Source: Edaphochlamys debaryana
Lineage: Eukaryota; Chlorophyta; Chlorophyceae; Chlamydomonadales
Reading direction: 5' to 3'
Assembly: GCA_016858145.1 (NCBI GenBank)
Contig: JAEHOE010000036.1
Coordinates: forward strand, 682,001-746,000
Length of the DNA: 64,000 nucleotides
Shown here piece by piece: positions 35,601 to 46,219 of this stretch (within the stretch, counting starts at the first letter, position 1; each line of letters begins with the position of its first letter). The notes under the pieces were generated by a model, which worked only from the letters and a program-made list of their open reading frames with translations, did not search any database and had not been told where the DNA came from. The translations under genes were made by a program, and so were the position numbers.

Positions 35601-36584
35601 CGGCGCCGCCGGTGCTGCCGCAGCCGCCCATGGCGGCGGCCGCGGCGGCGCTGGGGCCCGCCGACAAGGTGGGTGGGGAGGGGGCGCAGAGCGGGGAGTT
35701 GAGGGAGGCAGGGGAGGCGGCGACTGCGGCGGGGCACAGCGCGGGCCTCTAAGCACGGGTGTGCAAATGCAGGGTAGGCCTGCAACCCCCCCCCCCATCC
35801 GCCCCCCCATCCTGCAGGTGTTTGCGCTCCAGAACCCCGCCACCGCCCAGGTGGGCCCCCTGGTCCTGGCCGCGGGCTCCAGCGACCTGCTCAAGGCGCT
35901 GTCGGCGGCGGAGCTGGCGCGGGCCCCCGCGGGGGCCGCCCCGGCCCCTGGGGAGCGGCTGCCGGCGCTGGCCTCCCACGTGGTCGGGCAGCGCAGGTGG
36001 GGGGGTCTTGTGTGGGGGGGGCGGCGGGTCTTGAGGGGAATTGCGGGGGCTCAGAGTTGGGGCAGCTCGCTCCGGTTCGCCACCGTGCCTTCGTGGGGCA
36101 TGTGCCTCGTGTTTTCCGCAGCCGCAGCCGCGCCAACGTGCCCGCAACTCCCCCCGCCGCGCCCCCCTCCCTCCTCCCCCCTCCCCACCGCAGCCTGTAC
36201 CCGCTCTACCCCGCGCCCCCCGGCGCCTGCCTGGACACCACCCACTACTCCCAGCTCGCCCTGCCGGCCGCCCCCGACCTCCTCCTGCTGCCCTCGGACC
36301 TCGCCCCCTTCGCCAAGCTGCTGCAGCCAGCCACATGGGCACCGGGGGCGCCGCCCGGGCTCCTTCCGGGAGCCAACGGGGCCGGGGCGGCGGGGACGGG
36401 GGTGGGAGCAGTGGGGGTCGTGGGGCAGGGGCAGGGCGCGGTGCCCAGCACGGCGCCCGTGGTGGTGCTGAACCCGGGGCGGCTGTCCCGCGGGGGCGCG
36501 GGCGGCACGTTTGCGGTGGTGGCGGTGGCGCCGGGCGAGGGGCCGCTGGGCGAGCGGGTGCGGGTGGAGGTGAGGCGCGTGTGA
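32618..36584 (+). CDS. POLA2: DNA polymerase alpha subunit B
   Basis: Nine exons: 32618-32781, 32944-33114, 33349-33643, 33905-34063, 34328-34785, 35023-35249, 35412-35668, 35818-35996 and 36194-36584, giving 766 residues. This is the non-catalytic B subunit of the primase-polymerase alpha complex that starts DNA replication in the nucleus. The N-terminal globular domain is followed by a Pro/Ala/Gly-rich linker, then an OB-fold part (VWVAGRVLAEAEG; GLPAFRVFPGQSVCAYGLNP) and a degenerate calcineurin-like phosphoesterase domain (PPDVLLLLGPFVDAEAPGL; LMPAVRDATA; FALQNPATAQV; LLLLPSDLAPFAKLL; VVVLNPGRLSRGGAGGTFAV). It is longer than the roughly 600-residue animal protein because of low-complexity inserts in exons 3, 5 and 9. 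Confidence 0.92.
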
Positions 36585-37416
36585 GGACGGGGGCGCGGGG
36601 TGCAGAGGGGATAGGGAGGGGGTAGGGGTGCGCGGGCGGAACGTGGCGGGTGGGAAGCTTGGCGGAGGGAGCTATGCGGGGTGGCGCGGTGGGGAGCGCT
36701 GGCCAGGGGTATGCTGTCGAGGGGGTTTCGCCTTCTGTTTGCGAAGGCGGTGGGTAGGCGGTGAAAGGGAGGCGGCGGGTATGGAGTTGCGGGGCACGAT
36801 GGCGTTGGCGGGCGGACGGAACTCTTCAACATCGCCGTACAGGTAGGTGACTGGGGAGGTGACTTGGAGACTCCTGTCATGGCCTCAATACCACCACAAG
36901 AAGCTGTCATAACAAGAGAATCAAGCACAAGACTGCCTGAGAGCACCGGCGACGACGAAGACCGCCCGCAATTTAGCTACAGGCTCGGGCCGTCCAGCGG
37001 TAGCAGCTCGCACGCAGTAGCGTTAAACTCTTCAGAGGGCAGGCGTTATGCCTGCAATCCTCGCTTAGCCTCACGAAGCTGTAAGCACCTTCTCTTCGCA
37101 AAAGCGACTGCGTTGCGCTGCGCATGTCCGCAGTCTGACAACTGTGCGTGCGACTTTCACCAGCTCCAGTAGAGTGATTGAACATAGATAGTATAGAAAT
37201 TACAGCCACCACAGACAACCTGCCAGTATTGGACGCCAGGCCGCTCGCGACGCTTCATCGTCGGATTCCCGGGTCGGCAGCGCGAGGACGCACGCGCGAA
37301 CAGTGTCAATAGCTGGGTGGCTTGGTGTTCGAATCGGTATGCAGGGCCGCGCACCAGCGCCAGCCACCCTGCCGCTCATGCCGCGGAGGGAGTCCCGGAC
37401 ACGTCGGCCATGCCCC
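36585..37416. other. Intergenic region before SGNH copy A
   Basis: Contains the 3' flank of POLA2 with a plus-strand TGTAA at 37080-37084, about 500 nt past the stop, and the upstream region of SGNH copy A. No gene is supported. Confidence 0.55.
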
Positions 37417-40400
37417 ATGGATGGCCCCCGCCTCCTTCCACGAACCGCGCTGCTGCTGGCACTGGGCCTGCTCCTCACCGGCTCGGGCGGCCACGACCGG
37501 CAGTGGGCTCCGGGCTTCGTGGCCGCCCAAGCTGCTGATGCGGGGCCCGCCACGCCTGCCGGTGGCACGTGCAAGGCGCACAAGTACGACACGGGGCCGT
37601 ACCGCATGCTGACGGACGCGCACACGCGGCAGGTGAGGGACATGCATGTTGAACCCGCTGCCTGGGGGCACTACTGCGCCTTGTGTGGGCTTTGGTCGGA
37701 AGAGGTACTAGAAGCCGGCTCCTCCGTACAGCTCCTCCCAGCCCCCAAGTGCTGCCGCCAAGCCATGCGGGTGTTGACCTCTTCCTCCCCCTCCCGCAGA
37801 TGGGGCAGTCCTACCTAGGGGATCGCTCCCGCCTCCTTGCGGCCCTGCAGCGCTACAGGGACGGAGCTAACCTCACCATAGGAGTGGTCGGGGGCTCCAT
37901 CTCGGCAGGGCAGGGCGCCAGCGATGCCCCGTCCTATCCCTACTGGACGCGTATCATTCTCCAGGCGCTCCTCCCGGGCGGCAAGGAGCGGGTCAACGTG
38001 GTCAACGGCGCCATGTCTGGTACAACCTCTCAGTACATGAGCACGTGCGTTAACCTTCACGTGCCAGCAGTGAGTCATGCCACCGTGCACGGCGGCACCG
38101 GGGCCTCATGCTTGGCCCGGCGCCCCTCACCCGTCACCCCCCCTGGCGTCTTGAGCATGGAGCTGGACGTCCCCCACCTGCCTCCTGCCCCCTCGTCCCC
38201 GCGTGTTCCATCAATCCCAGACTGTGGACATTGTGATCGTGGAATACGCAATCAACGATGAGGAGATGCCCATGCCCCACATGAATAACAAGGTATGGGG
38301 CCTGTTGAGCCGGAGTGGGAGTGGTCGACGAGTGCTGGAACGTTTGCGTACCTGGCCCACCCTGCACCACCGAGCCTGCCCGCTCCATCTCCTGCCCTTC
38401 AGGTCCGCCGCCCCTACGAGCGGCTCATCCGCAAGCTGCTCAACTACCCCCGGAGGCCGGCGGTGATACTGCTGCACGCGTACAGGTGGTTCGGCGATGC
38501 GCCGCCGGGCGAGGTCCGTCCCTCAGGCCAGTTCTGGACCTCGAGTGAGCGCCAACACGGCGAGTTTGGGCTGTACTACGGCCTGCCTCAGGTGGGTAAG
38601 GGCGGGGCAAGGCGGGCGGATGGGAGTAGGGGCAGGGGTTGACAGTTGCAAGGCTTCCTTGGGACAGGGGCTGACGCGCTCCCCCCTCTCCCCCTTACAA
38701 CCCCAGCTGAGTGTCAAGTCCTGCTGCTACCACCACATGCTCAAGGGTGCGCGGGGCTTGGGGGGCCTGAAGGGCGGGGCCAGCAGTGTTTCTGGTATCC
38801 GAGTCAGCACCCCTTCACGCGCTCCTCCATCCCCAGGCGTTGCGCCCTACAACGTGTCCCGCGTGCGCCACGGCCCCAACTTCATGCTGCACGAGCCGGC
38901 CATCGACGCAACGCTCAGGGTGGGCATCTGGCGGGGGCGCGTGCCAGGGTGCCAGCGCGAGGGGTGGTGTTCTGACACGAGGACTGCTCCTACGACCGCC
39001 TCTTCCGTGTGACCACAGGGAAGCGTATTCTACTATGATACCCACCACCCGGATGGTGAGGCCAAGCGCTGTCCCTTGCACTCATCATGCCGTCCACATC
39101 CCGGTCACAGTTGCTCTACTTGCCAGTATGTCTGCTCTCCTCGCCCTTCCTGACCCCTGCTCCCGCCGACATCGTGCATGACAACATGTGCCGCTCACCT
39201 GTGCACTCCTCTTGAAGGCAACACGGGCCACCGGGTGATGGGCGAGCTAGCGGCGCAATTCGTTATGGACGCCTGGGCGCAGGTGGGCGGGTGGGGGCCA
39301 GCTAGCGCACTAGCTATGCAGCCTTGCCCCCAGCCCTGCCCCACGGAGCTCAGCTGCGCTCCCTGTGCTCGCGTGCAGGTCGCCTCGGGTCACTCCCTGA
39401 GCGAGGAGGACGTGAGGCGCGTCAACGCGCCCCTGTCCCAGCCCCTGTTGCCGCACAACATGGAAAGCAACTCCACGCTGTGCTTCATCGGCCGCGCCCT
39501 GGTCACCACGGTAGGTGCGAATGGCGCGGTTAGGTGGCCAGGGTGGCATGCCGGCGCCTTGTTGGGACCAGGGGTGGCGTGTGTCAGATGAGGTGGTATC
39601 CGGAGAGACCCGTACAGACGACAGCTGCTCACCTGCCCACCGGGGCTATCCTTCCTCAGGCTGTCCGCACGTCTGGCTTCAAGTGGGTGAACGAGGGGAA
39701 GACACCTGACATGCCGAAGTGGGGCTTCGTGTCGACCAAGCCCGGCTCGGAGCTGCGCATCTCCGTCAGCACCCGGACGCGACACGAGGCCAAGAAAGAC
39801 AGCGTGGGTGGGGTTGAGCCTGGGCGCCGAGCACGTGTTTGGCTGTCGCCCTTCGTCGGCAGCTGCAGCCACGCATGCTGACTGACCACTGAGTCAGGAA
39901 TCTCCGTGATCGGTTGCTGCCTTCCCTATCACCACTCTGTGTGCAGGCCATCGTGGAGCTCGGCTACCTGTGAGCGGGGCCGGGAGCATGTTCGGAGGGG
40001 GGGCGTGTGTCACCCATGAAGCACTTATAGCTCGCTCCTGCATCGTCTGTATGGCAGCAGTCCAGAATGCAGCCCATGCGGGCATGCAGTGTGCGAGCCC
40101 TTAGCGCTTGAGGCCTGCGCGGGAGAGCAGTCAGTGCCCGGGATGATGGTTCCTGACTTCATCTCCATTCTGGCTTATCCTCACCTTGCGGCACTCTCTA
40201 CCCCCCACGGCAGGCGCTCTTACGACAACGTGGGCCGCTTCAAGGTCAAGTGCGTGGAGGGCTGTGCCTGCGAAGACACTACACTGGATGGCCTTCACGA
40301 CCAGAAGAACAGCCAAACCTTCCTGCATAGCCTCAACGTCTCACAAGCGGACCGCTGCGTTATCAGCATCACAGTGCTGCCGGTAAGCCACCTGCTGGGA

Positions 40401-40850
40401 ATTTGATGTGGAAGATAGGACCATGCACCCACCAGGCTTGCCTTGACGCTTGTCAGTAATAGCCCCACCTTGTTACCGACTGCAACGAGTCGGCAAGCCC
40501 CATAACCTCGTAAGTCATGGCTCAAGTGCGCTGACCTCCTGTCGGACCACCCCCAGGACTCGTCCACGGGCAAGCACAAGGTCAAGATCACGGGAGTCAT
40601 GGTGTCGGAGGACCCGGAAGCAGAACGCTTTCAGAATGTGGCCGCCTGGGAGGTTGTTGCGCGGGACACATCCCTCAACCCCCTGGGTGTGGCTGCCAGC
40701 GGCGAGCGGCGTGACGACCCAGGCGCAGAGGGCGCAGAGGTGATTGCGGGGCGCAGGGTGCTGCGGGAAGCGGGGGCCCTCGGCGCAGGGGCGCGGTGGT
40801 TCAAGGAGCTTCAAGGCGAGGCGGAGCTGTACAGCTTTTTGCACGCATGA
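37417..40850 (+). CDS. Secreted SGNH/GDSL-hydrolase-like protein, copy A
   Basis: Thirteen exons: 37417-37632, 37800-38069, 38221-38292, 38403-38591, 38707-38746, 38837-38919, 39019-39055, 39218-39282, 39379-39510, 39660-39803, 39947-39969, 40214-40382 and 40557-40850, giving 577 residues. A hydrophobic segment at about residues 9-22 should be a signal peptide or anchor. The SGNH blocks are visible: GVVGGSISAGQG with Ser105, VEYAINDEE with Asn174, and FYYDTHHPDGNTGH with the DxxH pair Asp297/His300. Such enzymes are typically esterases or acetylesterases acting on glycans or lipids. After residue about 330 comes a Cys-containing beta-rich region (WVNEGK; VKCVEGCACEDTTLDGLHDQ) of unknown role, perhaps a binding domain. 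The chosen ATG begins the stretch shared with copy B. Exon 11 is a 23-nt microexon. The substrate is unknown. Confidence 0.8.
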
Positions 40851-41856
40851 GCCAAGCAAGGGGCCATGCAGCAACAGCGCATGCAGCTGCGGCGCCGCGG
40901 CGGTATCATGGGCGAGGGGGGCGCTGAGCACAGTGGAGGCGGGGACTTGACAGGGGTATGCCGTCGTTGGGTGACATGCAGCATGCACAAACACAACCTT
41001 TATACATGGCTTTCTCTGTGTGTATGCTCCATGGGGTCATCTACACGCTCTCTCTCTCTCTCTCATCTACACGCTCTATTTTGATTACAGATATGTGCCG
41101 AAATGCACGCGTATTAATCTATTACGGAAGTGGGCGGTGAGGGTAGCTAGGTGAGGTGCGTATCTCTGAGAACTTACCAGTACGCCTGGTCAATCTTCAA
41201 CCTGCTGTCGGGGGTCTGTTCAGGAATGTGCTGATGTTGGGGTGACATACCTGTATTGCTCAAGGACGTCCGGGGTCAGGGGCCCCGGGCTCGGGGAAGG
41301 GGCGGCAGGGCGCGTGTCGTCGCCAGGTGCGCATCGTAGCTTGCTTGCCCTTTTATGCACTCCCCTCTGCGCCTTAAATCCGTCGTGGCTTAGAACTGGC
41401 GTGCTCCTGTGTGAGATGTTGATGCGAGCAACGGCGAGAAAGTGTGGCCCGTCCAGCTGCAATGCCGACCGTGCCGACCATACACCGTACCCAGTACACC
41501 CGAGTGTCTTGTTCACCGCACCCGCTATCACACTATATCATCAAGCATTGCGTGGAAACGAGCAAAGCCGGACAGCATTCTCTTGAGCTGAGCATCCTGA
41601 TGCCTGTCCAAGCTTAACGGGCGCCTCTTACCTGCAAATCCAAAGCAACACTACAACATACATTGCATAGCATACACGTCGCCGAGTGCGACGCCGTTTG
41701 ACGCGAGCGCAACTCAACAGGTCGACAGCGAACAGCGGAGCACACGCGCAAAGCATAGAGCTGCAGCACGGTGGAAACACGCCCGTGATGCCTGGGCGTG
41801 CTTCGGGCCCGGTGTTCGCACCTCGGCCGGAGTCCCGGACACGTCGGCCATGCCCC
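40851..41856. other. Intergenic spacer between SGNH copies A and B
   Basis: Holds a (CT)n tract at about 41049-41064, flanked by two copies of the 14-nt TCATCTACACGCTC. No gene is supported. Homology between the two SGNH copies starts only about 26 nt before the copy B start, so the two promoters differ. Confidence 0.6.
41049..41064. repeat. (CT)n microsatellite
   Basis: About eight CT dinucleotides lie between two short direct repeats in the spacer of the SGNH copies. Confidence 0.85.
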
Positions 41857-44800
41857 ATGGATGGCCCCCGCCTCCTTCCACGAACCGCGCTGCTGCTGGC
41901 GCTGGGCCTGCTCCTCACCGGCTCGGGCGGCCACGACCGGCAGTGGGCTCCGGGCTTCGTGGCCGCCCAAGCTGCTGATGCGGGGCCTCCCACGCCCGCC
42001 GGTGGCACGTGCAAGGCGCACAAGTACGACACGGGGCCGTACCGCATGCTGACGGACGCGCACACGCGGCAGGTGAGGGACATGCATGTTGAACCCGCTG
42101 CCTGGGGGCACTACTGCGCCTTGTGTGGGCTTTGGTCGGAAGAGGTACTAGAAGCCGGCTCCTCCGTACAGCTCCTCCCAGCCCCCAAGTGCTGCCGGCA
42201 AGCCATGCGGGTGTTGACCTCTTCCTCCCCCTGCCGCAGATGGGGCAGTCCTACCTCGGGGATCGCTCCCGCCTCCTAGCTGCCCTGCAGCGCTACAGGG
42301 ACGGAGCTAACCTCACCATAGGAGTGGTCGGGGGCTCCATCTCCGCTGGGCAGGGCGCCAGCGATGCCCCGTCCTATCCCTACTGGACGCGTATCATTCT
42401 CCAGGCGCTCCTCCCGGGCGGCAAGGAGCGGGTCAACGTGGTCAACGGCGCCATGTCTGGTACAACCTCTCAGTACATGAGCACGTGCGTTAACCTTCAC
42501 GTGCCAGCAGTGAGTCATGCCACCGTGCACGGCGGCACCGGGGCCTCATGCTTGGCCCGGCGCCCCTCACCCGTCACGCCCCCTCGCGTCTTGAGCATGG
42601 AGCTGGACGTCCCCCACCTGCCTCCTGCCCCCTCGTCCCCGCGTGTTCCATCAATCCCAGACTGCGGACATCGTGATCGTGGAATACGCAATCAACGATG
42701 AGGAGATGCCCATGCCACACATGAATAACCAAGTGGGTAGGGGGGCTAGGGGCGCGGTAGGAGGGGCGCAGGAGTAACACCTGCCGTTTGACCAATTGCA
42801 CCCAACGACGCGGAGAGAGTCTTGAGGAGCTTACGCTGCACCGGGCCGCACGAATGTCGAGCCTCCGCGCGTCCTGGCTGGCCCTCAGGTCCGCCGCCCC
42901 TACGAGCGGCTCATCCGCAAGCTGCTCAACTACCCCCGGAGGCCGGCGGTGATACTGCTGCACGCGTATAGGTGGTTCGGCGATGCGCCGCCCGGAGCAA
43001 TCCGTCCCACTGGCCAGTTCTGGACTTCGAGTGAGCGCCAACACGGCGAGTTTGGGCTGTACTACGGCCTGCCTCAGGTGGGTAAGGGCGGGGCAAGGCG
43101 GGCGGATGGGAGTAGGGGCAGGGGTTGACAGTTGCAAGACTTCCTTGGGACAGGGGCTGACGCGCTCCCCCCTCTGCCCCTTACAACCCCAGCTGAGCGT
43201 CAAGTCCTGCTGCTACCACCACATGCTCAAGGGTGCGCGGGGCTTGTGGGGCCTGAAGGGCGGAGCCAGCCGTGCCCATGTCGGCTGAGTCTGGGAAGGG
43301 CACTTTGTTACGAGCTCCTTCCGCCCCCAGGCGCTGCGCCCTACAACGTGTCCCGCGTGCGCCACGGCCCCAACTTCATGCTGCACGAGCCGGCCATCGA
43401 CGCAACGCTCAGGGTGGGGCCTGGTATAAGGGCGCGTGTGCGTGCCGTTTGAGAAGCGCGAAGCTAGGGCCCAAGCGTGAGGGGTCCCTTGCAGTCCATG
43501 TGGCGTGTGATGCACCTGCGGCCGTACACCCGGAGCAGTACACCCTGCGTGTGTGGTCACACGAGGAAGGCGCCTGACGCTCCGCTGCCGCTGCGGGCGC
43601 AGGGCAACCTGTTCTACTTTGACAACCACCACCCGGACGGTGCGGTGGCGAGGAAGGCGGTGCGCTAGCTAGCTGTCAGGCCACCTCCAGCTGCCGTCTT
43701 TCTGTGCGCTTCGCCTGCTGGCCCGGGCTCAGACCCCAAACCTCCTCCGCTGCCCACCAGATGCTTGGTTTCCGTTGGCTCTTCCCCGCAGGCAACACGG
43801 GCCACCGGGTGATGGGTGAGCTGGTGTCGCAGCTCGTGATGGACGCATGGGCACAGGTGGGGGGAGCAGGGGCGGCGGGGCAGTGGGCAACGCCCTGGGC
43901 TACAGCCTGGCTAAGGCCGTAGTGCGGGAGGTACCGCGCAGAGCTCCCATGCCTTGCTGATGTATGCTCCCCGTGTGCTGCGTCTCCTCGGGCCAGTCAT
44001 TGGGGCAGGAGGACATTGGGCGCTTGAACAGCCCGCTGCCTCGGTCCCTCCTCCCGCACAACATGGAGAGCAATGCCTCCCACTGCCTCATCGGCCCCGG
44101 CTTTGTCAACACGGTGGGAGCGGGGCGCGGCGGGGATGGACGCCATCTGGGCCTTGTCAGAGGGCGCTGCGTGTAGGCCTTACCTCCTGATATCCTTGCT
44201 TGGCTACCGGATCATTCTTTGTCAGGTTGTCCACAAGTCAGGCTTTGAGTGGGTGAACGAGGGCAAGTCTGTCCACTCGCCCAAGTGGGGGTTCGTGTCT
44301 GAGGTGCCTGGCTCCGAGCTGCGCATCCTCGTCAGCACCAAGACGGAGCACGAGGCCAGGAAGGACAACGTGAGGCGGGTTGCAAAGGCCTCTGGGGGTC
44401 AGCACCCTGAACGCATGGTCTGAGAGGCTGAAACGCGGGCCTTCACCTTGCTGCTGCCCTCTCCCGTTTGGCCACGCGCAGGTCTTGGTGGAGCTCGGCT
44501 ACCTGTGAGCCGGGAGGCATTCCGGGAGCGTGTTCGTAGGGGAGCGTTTGTCACCCATGAAGCAACTGTAGCCCCCGCATCGTCTGTAGGCATCGGCGCT
44601 CTCTTGGATACTGCTGTTGTGTCATCCGAGCTCCCTCCCCTCAGGCGCTCATATGAGAACGTGGGGCGCTTCAAGGTCAAGTGCGTGGAGGGCTGTGCCT
44701 GCGAGAACACTACGCTGGACGGCCTTCACGACCAGAAGAACAGCCAAACCTTCCTGCACAGCCTCAGTGTGTCACAAGCGGAGCGCTGCGTCATCAGCAT

Positions 44801-45275
44801 CACAGTGCTACCGGTGGGGCTAGGGGGCCCGGAAACTTTGCGAGGGGAAGCTGAGGGGTTGCGAAGACGAATCCCCCTGATGTCGACCCCTGTATCCAGA
44901 AGTTGCAGGTTCCTCTCCCCAGCCTCCGCTGTCCAGAGCTGACCTGCTCTTTCCTTGCTCCCTGGTCATCCCGATAACTAGGACTCGTCCACGGGCAAGC
45001 ACAAGGTCAAGATCACGGGAGTCATGGTCTCGGAGGACCCGGACTCGCAGCATTTTGAGAACTTTGCGGCATGGGAGCTAGTTGCTGAAACCACATCCCT
45101 CAACCCCCTGGGTGTGGCTGCCAGCGGCGAGCGGCGTGACGACCCAGGCGCAGAGGGCGCAGAGGTGATTGCGGGGCGCAGGGTGCTGCGGGAAGCGGGG
45201 GCCCTCGGCGCAGGGGCGCGGTGGTTCAAGGAGCTTCAAGGCGAGGCGGAGCTGTACAGCTTTTTGCACGCATGA
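41857..45275 (+). CDS. Secreted SGNH/GDSL-hydrolase-like protein, copy B
   Basis: Thirteen exons: 41857-42072, 42240-42509, 42661-42732, 42889-43077, 43193-43232, 43331-43413, 43603-43639, 43792-43856, 43997-44113, 44226-44369, 44482-44504, 44645-44813 and 44982-45275, giving 572 residues. It is a tandem paralog of copy A with the same exon plan. Exons 1-5 and the last exon are almost identical to copy A, including introns 1, 2 and 4, while the middle exons have diverged. The SGNH residues are kept: Ser105, Asn174 and the DxxH pair in FYFDNHHPDG (Asp297, His300). At exon 9 the acceptor AG used by the other two copies is gone (TGC TGC stands there). The nearest in-phase AG lies 15 nt into the homologous exon, so I predict loss of five residues (VSSGQ). 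The function is inferred as for copy A. Confidence 0.78.
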
Positions 45276-46219
45276 GCCAAGCAAGGGGCCATGCAGCAAC
45301 AGCGCATGCAGGAAGCGGAGGCAGTGAGCAGCAAGCGAGGAGCAGTCTTTGGGGGGCTTGCAGCGATGGCGTGGCTAGGGGGCGTGCCTGCGGGCTCACG
45401 TGGCTGGACGCCGGAGGGTTCGTGTTTGAGGAACGGCATTATCATTGCTCTACAGTATAATGACAGCATATAATGACCATATTGACTCGTCATTCTTACG
45501 GGAGTGGAGGGGTGGAACCACGTGCAGTACACATGTCGTTAGGTGGTCGTGACGGCGCGAGGGCGGCAGGGCTGTGCGGGCTGTTGCCAGGCTGTATGGA
45601 GGTGCTTGTGTGCATGAGTTGTGCGGTGGAGGGGGGAAGAGGTCTGGTCTGAAGAGGGGGAGGGATGAAGAGCGGCGCAGCAGGCAGTACATACACGTGT
45701 CTGCGTGCAGTGGAGGGGGGGGGGCGCCGAGGGCGGGGGGCGGCCGGCGGGCCGGGGGGGGCGGGGGCGGGGGGCGCAGGCAGGAAGGAGGCTCAAGCGT
45801 TCGTTTGGGCCTGGGCCGCACGCGTCAGAGCTGCAAGGATGAGCGCATATCAGCTCTGTACCCGCGATTCAACGTAAAGCGACCGACCGAACCTGAGCGG
45901 ACCGGTTTTGACAGCTTCCTGAGCAGGGCATGCCATCCCGATATGTCTTGCTTCCGCTGTACCCATAGCATCATAATTACATGGTCACCTCTTGACAAAC
46001 TGATTCCTTCTGCTACACCCTACAAATTGCCTTCACCGGCGCTCAGCCTACCTATAACACAAGCTTCTTACGTATTCACCCCCATATCACACATGTGAGC
46101 GAATCCGCTGCTGGCTCCGGTGAGGCTTAGCGCATCATCGCCATTTGCGTCGCGAAGACTTCTTCGCGTGTGGCGCACCGTGCCTACCCCACTGACCTAG
46201 CTGGTGATCCACTGAGTGG
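45276..46219. other. Intergenic region
   Basis: The first 35 bases continue the identity with the copy A 3' flank. The rest includes a G-rich tract near 45711-45780 and a more AT-rich part before the GT90 gene. No gene is supported. Confidence 0.5.
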
